Below, one piece after another: positions 24,368-37,600 of a DNA stretch of 64,000 nt (position 1 is its first letter; every line of letters begins with the position of its first letter). The DNA is from Setaria digitata (taxonomy: Eukaryota; Nematoda; Chromadorea; Rhabditida; Setariidae): positions 124,001 through 188,000 of the forward strand of contig RCAB01000036.1 of NCBI GenBank assembly GCA_003640385.1, in the 5' to 3' direction. Below the pieces are notes generated by a model, which was not told the DNA's origin, did not search any database, and was given only the letters and a program-made list of their open reading frames with translations. Made by a program: the position numbers and the translations under genes.

Positions 24368-27300
24368 TTGTAATCAGTAATACTTTTGTATACACGAAAT
24401 TGATTCACTTTTGAAATATTGTTTACTTTAATAATTGTTTATTAGTTTCCATTGTTTCTCCTGCAAGCTTTTCAACGTTGACTTTTTTGTATTCCGTGAC
24501 CACATGGTGATAAAGCTTGATTATCCAAATCATTTACATCTCTTCACTGCCAGAGGTTGGATATTTGGCAGTCCTTGACCTCTGGCTCTTCATTTTTGTC
24601 TGTTTTATTCCCACCAAATAAAAATCATCTCTTATTTGGGAAAGCGAAGCTTATTTTTAGAAGACAGACATTCCTAGGTCTTAGCAGAACCTTGTCTGAA
24701 AGCCGAGTTCAATGTCCACAGTACTTTTGTATTCTACCTTCTAATTAAGTTTCTCTGGAGCTGAACATTCTAGAAAGTTATTGCTTAATTATACAACAAT
24801 CAAGGCCAGAGGGTACTTTAGTGAGAGGTATTTACTTGCGTAAAGATAAACATGGATTACAATTACAAAACAAAGAGACGATTTTTACACTTACAATAAG
24901 ATCACCTCTCATATGATGAAAGCTTTCCTGTCAGTTACGGAGCGGAAGCATTCCGTTCTGAAGGTTGGACAGTCTCAGAAGCACGCTCACAGTTAAGAAG
25001 GTCTTAAATATTAAAGTTTTAATAAGTCTTGTTAAACTCTAGTTCCCATTGATCATGGGATAAAGTAACTATGATTAAGAACCTTAGCCTTAGCTTTAAT
25101 TATAATTAGGAAGAGAAGTCAGATGGATTAAGAATTTTTCAAAAAGCCATTAAGATGTCTTCCAAGTGATTGGGACATGAGTTTTCTATGAATGAAATAT
25201 ATTTCCATTTTTTTTTATAAACTTCCTTTCTGGTTAGGATCTGTCGCAGCTGAAATCAATAGAATGTATCAAATTTCTTTGTTATAAAATTGCGACAAAT
25301 AAAAACAAAGTAATTTTTTACCTGTGTTTTCATTTAATTTTTTTTTCTGGGAAACCTAGGAAACTTGAGTAAATTTTAATTGACGATTTTTTATGATAAC
25401 TGTCGAGAAATGAAGTATCATCTCAATGTTTTTGCCTTTCTTTCCCTCGTAATGTTGTAATTAGGAAGAGAAAGCAAATTCTAAATAGAAATCCCTTTTG
25501 GATTCTTTCATAATTTGATATGCTAATTTATACGGTCTTCATTAAATTTCTCATGGAAGCGGAAATGAAATAGACGATAAATCGTCTTCAAGTATTGCAT
25601 ATGATGAACTAAGGCATCTGCGATCGGACAGTTCAGCTGTCATCATGTTGCACCTATGGGATCTGGTCAAGCCAAGCTTCTCCATCAGCAAACTACTAAA
25701 TGGATGAATGCAAGGATTGCTGGTGAGGCCAATATTCTTGAATATTGTGTCGATGAGATTGCTGACATTTGTCTCTGAATTTCTACGTGAAGCCTTCCCC
25801 TCCTTAAATGATTCGGATTTTTCGTTTTGCAGGACGCATGCATGATGGCCCCTTCTTCCTTGAATAGAAAGTCAAAGATTTCTATTTCTTTTTTCTTTTA
25901 AAAACAAAGAGTGTTACAGACAGACACACAAATAAGTAGCTCTCCATAGGCTAATTCGACGGCCATAAAATGAGGGAAGTTGGCGAGGGGCCAAAGTCCA
26001 ATCTATTTCCGATGACCTTTTTGTTCGAATGGCTTTTAATAATCGTCATAAGTGAACCAGACGACACACTGTGACGTGATTGCAAGGCTTGGAGCCATTG
26101 CTGGCTGGATAAATTGGCGCAGAGAGCAGGATACAGCTGTTATTTGAGAGTGGCTTCCAAAACTTCACTTCTCAAAAATCTCTTCTAGCATTAGTGAAAG
26201 CATAGCAAACTTCAGTCCCCTACCGGAAGTGTTCAGTTTCGTACGTAAGAATTTTGGTGTTCGCGGGGAAAATACTAAATTAGCGCTTCCTCCTTTCATG
26301 AAGAATTGAATTCTGAAATAAAGATTCATGGAGAAATGCATGAAGGCCTCTTCGTGCACAGATGGAGTTACCTCGTGAGGTGACGCGCTGTTGTCACTGT
26401 GGCGCTGTCCCCGTGTCACCCTTCTCCTTCCTTTCCTCCGTGTCACCGAAGTATCATCGTCCCTCTCGAACTGCCACCCACACTCCTCAGAGATTTTTTT
26501 CAATGGTCCCTCAATATTTCACTGCTACTGCCAACATCAACATAAAATATAATCAACAGTAAAATAAGAACTACTGGCGTTGCGCCAAAGGATTTTTCAA
26601 GTGTCTGGCCAGTGAGTCAATGTGTTCGAAGGATGGCTGTGTCCTTCTGTCTGTCAGGATGGGTCTGTGCCGGTCTGTGCCATCGTCCACGTCCCTTCCT
26701 CAGACGGTCTACTCCCCTCCCCTTCTGTGTCTCTTTGGCGACAGCAAACTTCACTCCGTCAAACATCTCCTTCCCTCTGAAAGTACAACCGGAAATGAGT
26801 CGAGATGTGTGAAAAGTTCGCCTCCAGAAAGCATCATCACTTCCGAGACACACATCACTGCGGTAGTAGCAACAGTTGCTAGAGAATGGCTTATTAGTTA
26901 GTGTATTATATTGACTCGAGACTAGACCAACTACAGCTGCATTGTCTTTACCTTCCTCCCTTCTTCTTTTCATTACGCAATTTACAAACAAAAAAAAGAG
27001 AATTTGGCAGTGTCATTTCATAGCAACGAAATATCTGAAAGTATTTCTTTCCAGAGATAGTCGTCTTGTCACTTGAAGTTTGCTCACTAAACTGCAATTG
27101 AAAGTCCAAAAAAATGTCTATAAAAATTTATGTGTCTGCAGGATGGGACGACAATAAAATGAAACATAATGTTATGTGTACTGCTGACTTTCTCTCGCTT
27201 CGAAGAAAAAGTGTCGGAACTCTTATCACTTGTCAGAATGGTTTTCAAAGTTGGCTTCATTGGCGGATGTTTCGTCGCTTGAAAGCATAGGAAATCTGAA

Positions 27301-28579
27301 TGTAGTAGCATGAAACACACACATCACATTCTCCTTTGCAGCTATTCAGTTTCAGTCTAAACAGCTCAACTAATTTTGAGAGACGTTTTTGGAAGTGAGA
27401 TGTAACACTTCAGTAGTTTTAGTTAATTTGACAAAAATGCAATTAGAATTGTGGGGAACGAGCCTTTACAGAACTATAAAAACAAGAAACTGGCAAGTGG
27501 ATCAGTGAGATTATTCAGCAGCTAAAAAAATCGAAATTATATCGTTGAAGTTTGACAAAGCATTAATCGTTTTATGACACTTTAAAGTAAATTTCACAAG
27601 CGACGCCTTTTTCGTTTGACGGAAGCAGCTTACGAGAGGGATAGAGTTGTCCAGAAATTATTTCTGCCAAGGATTTTGTAGCCTTATCAATGTTCCGCTG
27701 AACTGAACATCTATTCTCTCCCTTTCCTTCTCTTCGTGTTTCCTCCTTTTTTTGAATGTTCTTTTTCTCTTGAATAAGTGAGTGGCTTGTTAAATTGCTG
27801 TGAAGAGAAAAAAGCTGCAACTTACTGCCGTCTGCAGAAAAGTTTTCAGACCTCTCTTGAATACTTAGACGATCTTTTTGGCTGTTTTATCGCCCAGAAT
27901 AAGGCTAATAGAAATGAAATTAGATGAAATGTGCGATATAATAGGAACTAAGAACTCAGATAATGCACTCTTGGTTGCAGTTTTCTTGTCTCGGTCTCGA
28001 ATCGACAAAAACTCATTTCTACAAAACTTTCTCCTACTGATTCTTCTAGGGCATAGCCATTTAGAAATGATTAAAGAAAGACTAGAAATAAATTATAATA
28101 CGAAGGAATAATTTGCAAAAGGTCCTACAAAATATTATTTACAAACTAATCGGCGCTTTAAATTTCACTTATTGATTACTAAAAACTTTGTAGTATAAAG
28201 CTTCAGATGATATATCTATTTTAAATAGATCGACTTTATTACTATCACTGCTACATGGTCTGTAAACAATGAACACACTCTTGATGACTACTGTTTCGCA
28301 TTGTCATTTGCCCTATTCCTTGTTACTTATTTGGCTCTCCAACCATTTCTCAGTACGCCACTGTGACAGCCCTAACCTTTTTCAACAGTTCCCTTCTTTA
28401 TAACCTGTTGCTCTAAGACATTGATCATCTGTGTGCCTGTACCTGTGATAAGAGGAATTCTACAATCTGAATTTACTCAAAAATTAATATTTAATTTCTC
28501 TATATGTAATTATCGGTCTTGTAGAATAAAGTAAAAGACAAAGCAATAACTTTTGTAAAGTAAAAATGAATGAATCATA
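24368..28579. other. Gene-poor region, first part (includes GC-richer block at 26.3–26.95 kb)
   Basis: No gene I can support. A 55-codon open stretch at 25614–25778 could be a lone exon or relic. 26340–26950 is richer in G+C with overlapping open frames on both strands, which is the expected effect of base composition rather than of coding. The rest is AT-rich with no recognisable family. Confidence 0.45.
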
Positions 28580-28629
28580 AAACTACTTCCTATAGACCCT
28601 ACGACAATAGGGTCTATAGGAAGTAGTTT
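28580..28629. repeat. Perfect 21-bp inverted repeat, 8-base loop
   Basis: Left arm 28580–28600 (begins AAACTACTTCC) and right arm 28609–28629 (ends GGAAGTAGTTT) are exact reverse complements; the loop is ACGACAAT. If transcribed on either strand it folds into a perfect hairpin. Confidence 0.95.
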
Positions 28630-31600
28630 GTATTTAATTTTTTAATTTTTAAGCCGGTGACAGGAATAGATCGAACAACTGATCAGGTTAGATTAGACAG
28701 CACCATGGAAACTATTTTAATTTATCCATGGTTAATTTACTTATTGTGCTGTATCTCTGAAATTATTACTTCTAAGAAAAGAAATTAAATGGACACTGAA
28801 TTAGACCTATTTTGCTCAGTAGAGAATATCATCCCACGAAAGAGAGGGAAAATTGAATTGATTTGCAATTGTATCAGTAAATGTATAAATGCTATCACTA
28901 TTTACACAGCTTTTCATGAATGCATAATAGCATAAAATTTAATTACAACAGTCAACAACAGGTAAGCAAGCCAATAATGGTACAATAAAATATTGGCCAA
29001 CGATCATTCATTTTTATTCTATTTATTAGACACCTTTCATGACTATTTGGTCTTTCCTTTTTCTTTCCTTTCAACTAACAGTTCACACTTTTCTTATTTT
29101 TATATTAAATTCCGGCATCCTTTGCATAACTTTAAGAAAATATATATTTACTCAGTTGTTAACCAAAGCAAACAGTAACACATAGATGAAATGGATTATA
29201 TCGCAATAATCAACACTTTTGATAATAATTATCAAACCATATTTCACCGTTATCATTACTTTTCTATCAACTACTGTCCATTGACTGTTGAACCTTAAAT
29301 TTCTCAGTTCTTTCTTAAATACTTTTTTTTTTTTGAAGTCCCTCAACTAATTTAATAAAACAATTAAGGATTAAAACTTGAAAGTGAAGAATGTAACTGC
29401 CAGACTTCGCATCCTTCTACCCATCTCATAATTGCCGAATAATTATTCCATTTAACGCAGTTATTGATACTTTACAAATATGAAATTTTGTGATTCAGAT
29501 TTTTCGTGGTGTATATTCAACAAATTTCTCCCACTTTCAAATAATTTTCCAGCTCTTCTTAAATTACTGTGATTTTAGAAATTTGAGTTCTTCTTTTTAA
29601 ACTACCATGAAATTTACCTTCTCAACTGGTTTCACTTTTCATATCTGTTGCTGTACTGAACCGATTGAATTCACACAAGAAGAACTGATGCATTACCTGA
29701 AGAAATCTTGGACGATGCTTATTTCATTCACTAGCTAGTTATGGTGTAGTACAATCATTCCTAATGAAACTTAAAGCACTGATTCACTGCAACATCGAAA
29801 ACTCTTGACAGAAGATCTTAAAATAATCTTGAAGTACATTGTTAATAGCTAACGTATTTAAACAAAACAAAGGTGGGATTTGAATTTTAAATAAAACAAA
29901 AACTGATGAAAAAAGTGAATACCAATTAAAATTTTAATTAATGACCGCAGATCACTTTTTAAAAACTGAGTATGATGAACGTAAAGAAATGACCAGCTAA
30001 CCGTAACATAAGGTCAATAATTATAAGGAAATAAATGGAGCAATTATTTGTTTAATAGAGTCGAAGTTTCTTCTCAGTCGTCATATAAAAGTATTCCTTC
30101 CAGTTATTTTTGCAATCACTGTAAATAAGTAACCAGTTGTAAAAAATAAATAAAACTTCGACATCTAAATAAATTAGCAAACAATTAATAAGGAAACAAG
30201 CAAACAATCATGCATAAACTAACCTAATTTTTTTCCACTTGGAAAATTCTTGAAAATTTTTTGGAAGAAAATACAAATAAATGCTCAACCGCTGCCATTC
30301 TTCTCTTAGTGCGTCTTCATTGATTAATTTTAGAATTTGTCACGCTCGACAATTTTAATTTTTCTTATATTAAGTGCAATTTCAAATGTGAAATTGCCTT
30401 TCACCATAATTTTCCGTCGTCAAGCAATTCTCCAGATATTTGTAAATCAAAATATTTTATTTCTACGGTATTGCTTATTATTTAAGCACTTTTTACTATC
30501 CCTAATTTATTTCTCAATATTCAAGTGCTGTAAATTCCTTGTTATGGCTCTATTAGGGGCATTCTATTGGTCGCACTAATTTTTATTGTCACCAATGTGA
30601 ATTTATATGTTAGCCATATAAGTTTTATAGGCAAGAATAAGAATGGAGCCAGGAATCGTCTAGCTGTTGCAAAATTTAGATACAAATTGATATTTTAATC
30701 CACATCGATATCTTCTTGTGCTAATTTTCGGTCAGGACTTGTTTGTCCTCTCCTACCAATAAATTGCTTTATGTGGATTTAAAGTAAAAATCGTTGAAGT
30801 TTTCATTTTGTATAATTTAAAAAATAAAATTTATAAATTAGAATGTGGCAGATGGCCAACAAATTCAGACAGAGCCGAAGGCCAGAGGACGGCTCCTCGG
30901 TTTGTTTGTTGTCTCGAGTGCACTGCCTCCCCTGATCACAACTCTTGAATTGAATTCCCAAAAAAGTAGCAATAGCTGCCGTCTGCTTATATTACCACTC
31001 GTCATATTCTCATTAAGTCTGTGTCTTAATTGCTACTGTGTTGGCGACAACGCCGTCGTAAAGTATTCGCTAAACTCTGGCGAAATCTCCAAATGGCCTG
31101 CTAAATGGCAGATTCGATAAAGCATAAGCCTTCGTACATATTTTTGGCTGGTCAGCTTATTAACTTCAAATGAATTGAATTCAATATTTCAATTTAATAC
31201 TTACAGTGTGCAATTAAATAAGCGATCGATAATTAGCCATTATGGCTAACAATAAAGTTCTTTCATTTAGTTATAAAGACGTTGAAAACTTACCAATTAA
31301 TTTAGTTTCATCTAAAAAAAAAATTTTTTTTTATGATTTTGGTGGGAAGTAAAATGGTATAAGTTGATGAAATTATGATGCATTTAAATGTCATCAGAAA
31401 TAAGAAAACCGCACAAAGCAGTTCTTGTGATGGTTGGAGGTTCTTCAGGAAATTCTCGATTGTTTTTGCCAAAAAACAGTATCTTTCTTCCGAAAATTAA
31501 TGGATAATATCATTTTTATAGTATCATTTGAACATTATGCAGTACCTTTGGATTCTGCTAACATATGTTTGTTTGCACCAGATTTGAAAGAAAATTTTCA

Positions 31601-34600
31601 CATCAATTCAGGAAGTATAAAAATCTTCTCAAATTAGGTCTTTTCGCAAGATTTTATTCACTTAGTTAAATCGATTGTTTGAATGAGATTCTAGAATTCA
31701 TATATAAAAATTATTTGTTTTGGACAATATTACATTAACAACAAAATTCTAAACAAAGTATTATCTGGACTGATTGCGAGCAAATAATTCCTAAAACATT
31801 TTGTACCACTGGTTTTCCTTTTATAGTATTATCTAAATTTATCTAGTTCATCTTTAAAAAATGAGAGAAGTTTGTAAGAAGTGAAAATTATGAATGCATG
31901 TGATGTGTGCTTTTACTTTAATGCCAAATATATAAGGAATTAAATTATTTTTCTATTATAATAGAACTGAATAAAAAATTATCCATAAGTATTGTGGATT
32001 GCGTACAGAAAAAAGTCACATTTTTGGTCCCGATGTGAAATTTGAATTGATTAAAATCTGGCGAAATGTGGAAGATCCCTTTTATTGTCTTTGGTTTGTT
32101 TTTAATGTGCAGCTTTCCAAGAGTTTTCTGACTACCAAGAAGAGCACTAAAAAATGAAATAGATATGAGTGATTTTAGTGGCTAACATTTCAACAAGGCT
32201 AGAAATTTTATTTTTCAACTTTCAGCATCAACTTCCCCCTTTTCATTTTAAATATTTTTCTTTGTTTTGTTAAGAAATGGTCTGGAATGAAATGATCAGT
32301 GGCATGAATTTCATTAAATCAGAGTAAAATTCATTTCTTTTATTTTTAGGATGCTATGAGAACCTGTTTATATTGACGAAAGAAAAACATTCGCTGTTGT
32401 TATTATAAAGTGTTCGAAAATTACCGCTGGGTATCAATCATGGGATCTGAGAAAATAAAGGAATGTTGGCTTTGGATAGATAACAAACAATTAAATGAAC
32501 AAAATCTCATTGTGGAAAAATGTTTTGTCACTTATAGGTACTCAAAACTTTCATCAATTCAGATTTACTAATAACTTTCGCACTTGTTTTTTTTTTTTCG
32601 AAAATAGCTGAGAAAAACTGCTTACTGGGGACAGAGAGGGAAAATAAGCAATAGATGAAGTACTATTACTATTTTATGTTTTTTGCGAAATGGTAGTAAT
32701 TATCAGCCAGGTAACCGCGTGGAGGAAGATTAGGCAGGGCAGATGACAATATTAACCTCTCTTTTTTGGACGGATCTTTAGATGACAAAATAGATCTTGC
32801 AACTGCGTTATCATATCAACCAATATGTTGACAGCTGATAAGATGAGAAATGAATAATAACAGTTCAAAAAAAAAAATCCATATGCTTATGAAAAATTTC
32901 CGTACGAAATGTATGTGTATCCATCCATTTATCGTGTGGAAAGAGCAATATTTTTTAAAATGTTTTCCAAATTTAACGGCCCCTTAAAACTGCCATCGAT
33001 ACGGAAACTTTTTCCTCCTAATGATGACTTCCAACAGCAAAATTGATGCAGAAGTGACGAAGTCTGGCTGTACTTCAAACAAATTGGTCTTCTTACTTCT
33101 TCTTCCACCTTCATTGTTGCATTCTTTTGCTTCTTCAAATGTCATGCAACATTCTTCGACGACAAACAGCTTTGTTGATTTTAATAAACTTAGTGAGACA
33201 GATGTGCATACAAAGGTACTCGCAGTGGCAGCTTTAAAAATATCCTTCGTTGAGTTGCGCTTAAAGTTTCAATTTTTTCGGCTCATCAATGAGAACAAGA
33301 AGCAGATGCTAGGCTAAGCAAGTAAACTACGAGATGAGTAACTTTTACAGCATCATTGCATCCAATCCTGGAAGGTGCCTGCTTATTTTGAAAACATCTG
33401 TTAAAGAAAACTTTTGATATGGCATACACATACTGTAAAATATTCACTTCTCTGAACTCTTTTTTGTTCAGTTAGTTCATTGGAAGGAATGGAATGTCTG
33501 GTAGACGCTTACATCATCAGCCTAAACTGAACAATGTTTACGGAAGAGGGAGTTTGGATGGAAAAAAATTAGGCAGTATCATATTATGATCTCGTAACTC
33601 ATGTCAGTAGCGCTAACTAATTGTGTTAACGGTGGCGCTTTCTCATTAGCATTCCTATTTTCGTAGTTCTCTCATTATTAACAATTTATTATCATTTATT
33701 TACAAAGCAAAGGAAATGTTCGCTTATGTAGAAAGTACTTTTAATAATTAGTATTATTAGGGTGTGAATGAAATAGAAGACGGAAGTAGAAGGAAGCAGG
33801 AAGAAACTTTAGCCATTGCTTATGTCAGAGACTTGTTCCTCAAGAAAATTAAGAACGAGAAAAGAGATAGAAGAGGTAGGGAGAATAATTTAAGTTTCTT
33901 TTGGTCCTCTTCTTCTCTTGAATTGAATCGACGACGTTTTATACATCTCCATACTTCTCTACTACCAATCAGTCTTACTGCCTCTGAGAAATGTCGTCCG
34001 GCAACTACTGCTTTGTAAAGTGCACTTCAGAGCGCAACGAACACTCGGGGAATTTCGAGATGCTTCTTCATTCCTCCCGACGCGATGGAAGTTTCTGATG
34101 GAAGAAATTTTGACCACTGCTATAACATGTACCCTAATTCAACCAGTCGTACAGTTCGAAGAAATTAATAAAAAGAATTGTAAAATGATGAAACAATGAC
34201 TGATATGAATGGCCAGAATTTCCCGGTCGTGTTACATTATAGATCTCTTCGATGATAAGATAATAGCTGAACATAGCTCGTAAATCATTCTGCGTGATTT
34301 GCTTGACAAATAACGTCATGACATTATTAGAGTTTCCTGTATTTCTTGTATTACAATAATCTTGTAATTTTCGCTTCCCAGTCAGAGACTGCAACAGATT
34401 TTCAAATATATTTCATGGTCTCTAGATTTTAAGATTATCTAAGTTAATTTTAATTTAGAATATGGAAATTGATTTGTAAATTTTTCCAGTGATTATCCGA
34501 TTTCTTATTAAGCTGAGCAAGTCACTGATCACTGGTTTTGAATCGGACGACATATAAATAAATAGAAGCATTTGACGATCGTTGTATATATCAAAGAGCA

Positions 34601-37600
34601 AGGAAATGATGGCACGGTTCTTAAAGTAATGGTAAAATAATTGAGAATACGTTTATTGATTTGTTTACGGATTGATAAACGTGTGTTACGTCTCTTTACT
34701 CACTCTTTCAATTTCTTTTCCTTTCCTTTCAAAAAAAATTTTGTATTTCAGTCAAACTTGTCTTTGGTACATTTCTTTGTTAGTCGCTTCTTGTTTTTCG
34801 CTGTTCGATTAAAAGAAATTAGAGATGTCGAAATTAACGAAATTGTTACGTTTGATGCATTTTCCTTTTGTCATGTAATTCCTCAAAAGATTTACTATTT
34901 ACGATTTGAATTCAAAAATTACAACAAGTAGTTTATTTTATGCATTCAAATTTGTCGTAATTGTTTGTGCTATTCTTATAACTGCCCGATTCCTCCAATA
35001 TCACTTGTTATTCACAAGAATTCGTTGGTCGCATACTAATTAATCGCTTCAGTGTTGTTTCCGTTCCTTTGCTGTTATTACCGCACTAATCTACACATTA
35101 TTATGCAGGTATACAACGGGACTACTGGGACACGAGAAGTAAATTCCGACCTGAATCATATCTTGAGAAACAGTTAGTATTCATTATGCTTTTCGTTTTT
35201 CCTCGCCTTCTTTTATCACACTTGCTGCTAGGTCCCTAGCTGTTCGAGCCTCAGCTTATCGATACCTTGGCTAATTAAAGAAAATCGTGCATTAAACAAG
35301 GCTGTCTAGCAACACTTCACCGAACGGAATTTGCTATGTAAGCTTTACTTCACTACCCAAACTTTTATTTGTCTTAGTAAAGAGAGAGAAAAGGAAGAAG
35401 GGAGAAAAACTCTGCAGAAAAATGTTTGTCTAAAAACTCAAAAAGGGAAAAGAAAAATTGTGGCGGTGGTTTAAAAATTGGGTATAATCGTCGTGTGGTA
35501 CAAAAATTTTTGGAATTTGATGTAATGAAGGCGACCCTTCGCACATTACATCACATCAGCATAACAATAACTCTTTGTGACGTTGCCGAAAAGTGACCGA
35601 TTGACTAACAGCTTCTAATATTTGTTCTTTTCCCATAACTATTAATTAGCAAGTACAAGCAGCAGAAGTTGCGGAGAGTAATTTTTATATCGTAAAATTT
35701 TGCAACAATGAGAGGATTTATGTTTCCACTAATTCAACTACCCCTCTCCCTCCTTCCTCTTTGCTTTCGTCTTTCCAACTCGGTCTGTTCAAAAAAATGG
35801 AGGAATGAAAAGGAATAATTGATGGAAAGGAAAGATTTTGCTTACCGGAAATCACGGATAGTTAATTATTCACATCACTCAACGACTTAACAATTATTTT
35901 TCAAAATAAGACAAAGACTAATTAAGCACCATAACTTGACTTGAAGAAGTGCGACCCTCCCCAACCTAAGACTGAATTCGTCTGGATCTAATAACAATGT
36001 TTACTAAGAGACTTTAGTGCAAATAACAAGCAATCTTAGAGCAAAAATCAGCTCATCTATTAATACGAGATGACAGGCTTCCAAGTTCGGGTAAATTTCA
36101 ACTTCCTAAGATTTCCATGTTAACCTACAAATTGACTAGGATGTTTCATGCATGTAAATTAGTTGTGTTTGTATAAGAATGACTCTTTTCACTTACTGTC
36201 TTAAAAAGTAATACCACCTCTCTCCCCTTCTGTCCTGAATTTCACCAATCTTCCTTCAAAATATCCTATCACTTTGTTATTAAATATGCAATTCCTTCTT
36301 GTTAGATCTTCCGATCTCTGATATTTATTTTCCTACTGAAACTTTCAAAATTTTTTATTTTTTAATCGCAAAGCATGAGAAATCATTGTTTCACCTCATT
36401 CTTTTCGACATTGATAAGAAGTGAACGGATTATTAATTACGACATACGATGTTACTATCATCTTCAACGAAATGCTAACGACACACTGGTACTCTTATCT
36501 TGTCCACATAACAAATCTTCCTTGACAGATATCTTTTTCCACGAATAAACTCATAAGTGTACACCTTTTTGACTTCTCTTTCTTTCCTTTCAACTTGATC
36601 CATTCTGCGTTTTCGCTATTTTAGAATTACATATTTTCAATAGTTCGCTACTACTTCTAGACTTTTGTAGGTGTTGCATAAGCTTTACAACATTTGACAT
36701 TTGCATTCTACTTAATGCTTCATATATTTCCGTGGAAAACATATTCTGAATTATTGGCTTACGTGTATTACGTGTCTTGTAGAATATTGTCTTTAGCGGA
36801 CAATTGTAATGTTATATCAAAAATTTTTCTTTCCATTTGAAATTAGCTCTTGCTTATTTATTTTTAATAGGAAAATTTAGGAAGATAGTGGGAAATTCAT
36901 ACAGTTGACTCGCCATTTACTTGAAAAAAGAACTGTTCATTAAATTAAACTGGAAGGTTGATTTTTGTGTCGATGAGTACTGCTTATTCCTAATTAATTA
37001 CCAAGTCCTGCTGTGACATAGATGATGAAAACGAAAATTGGTGGGTATAGAACGGTAGCCAAGATTAAAAATGAGCAAGTAATTTAGAAATAAAATGATA
37101 AACTCAGCAACTAGTTTCAAAAGAGATATATAACGTGTAATGATGAACAGGTGTCATGTTTTTCCAAAAAAGTGGGAAATCTTTTCTAAAATATTTTTTA
37201 CTTAAAAGAACCCTCTGAACGGCAGAGGCAGAGAGAAAAGTTGAATTACCTGATTTTTTAAACAATTTTAAATGAAGTCATTTTCTTTAGTGCTGCAACG
37301 ATTCATTTGGTTACCAGTGTTGTTTTCTCCAACGAAATCATTTTTGATACGTTCAAAATCTAAAAAAAAAAGAGAAAATTACTTAACTAAAATCGAAAGA
37401 CAGGAGCGTAAACTGAATTGAAAGGTTCCTTGAAAGTTGCCGTTTCTGGAGATGTTGCATCCAAAAACAAAAATTATTATATACGGGGAAACCATCATGT
37501 AACTTGGCGAACTACTAACTGAACATTTGTAATTCTTGTAGGGTTTGATGCTTCTTCTAGAAATTTGCACTAATTATTCAAAATGTGGTAAGGGCTGTTA

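Noticed and set aside
26165..26991. Overlapping open frames of 66–124 codons on both strands in the GC-richer 26-kb block
   Set aside because: Frames overlap in all directions, show Arg/Ser-rich low-information composition, lack splice context and match no family I know; high G+C alone removes stop codons.
30845..31120. 91-codon plus frame beginning MADGQQIQTEPK
   Set aside because: Single frame with no introns, neighbours or recognisable motif; the hydrophobic middle is common in AT-rich random frames.
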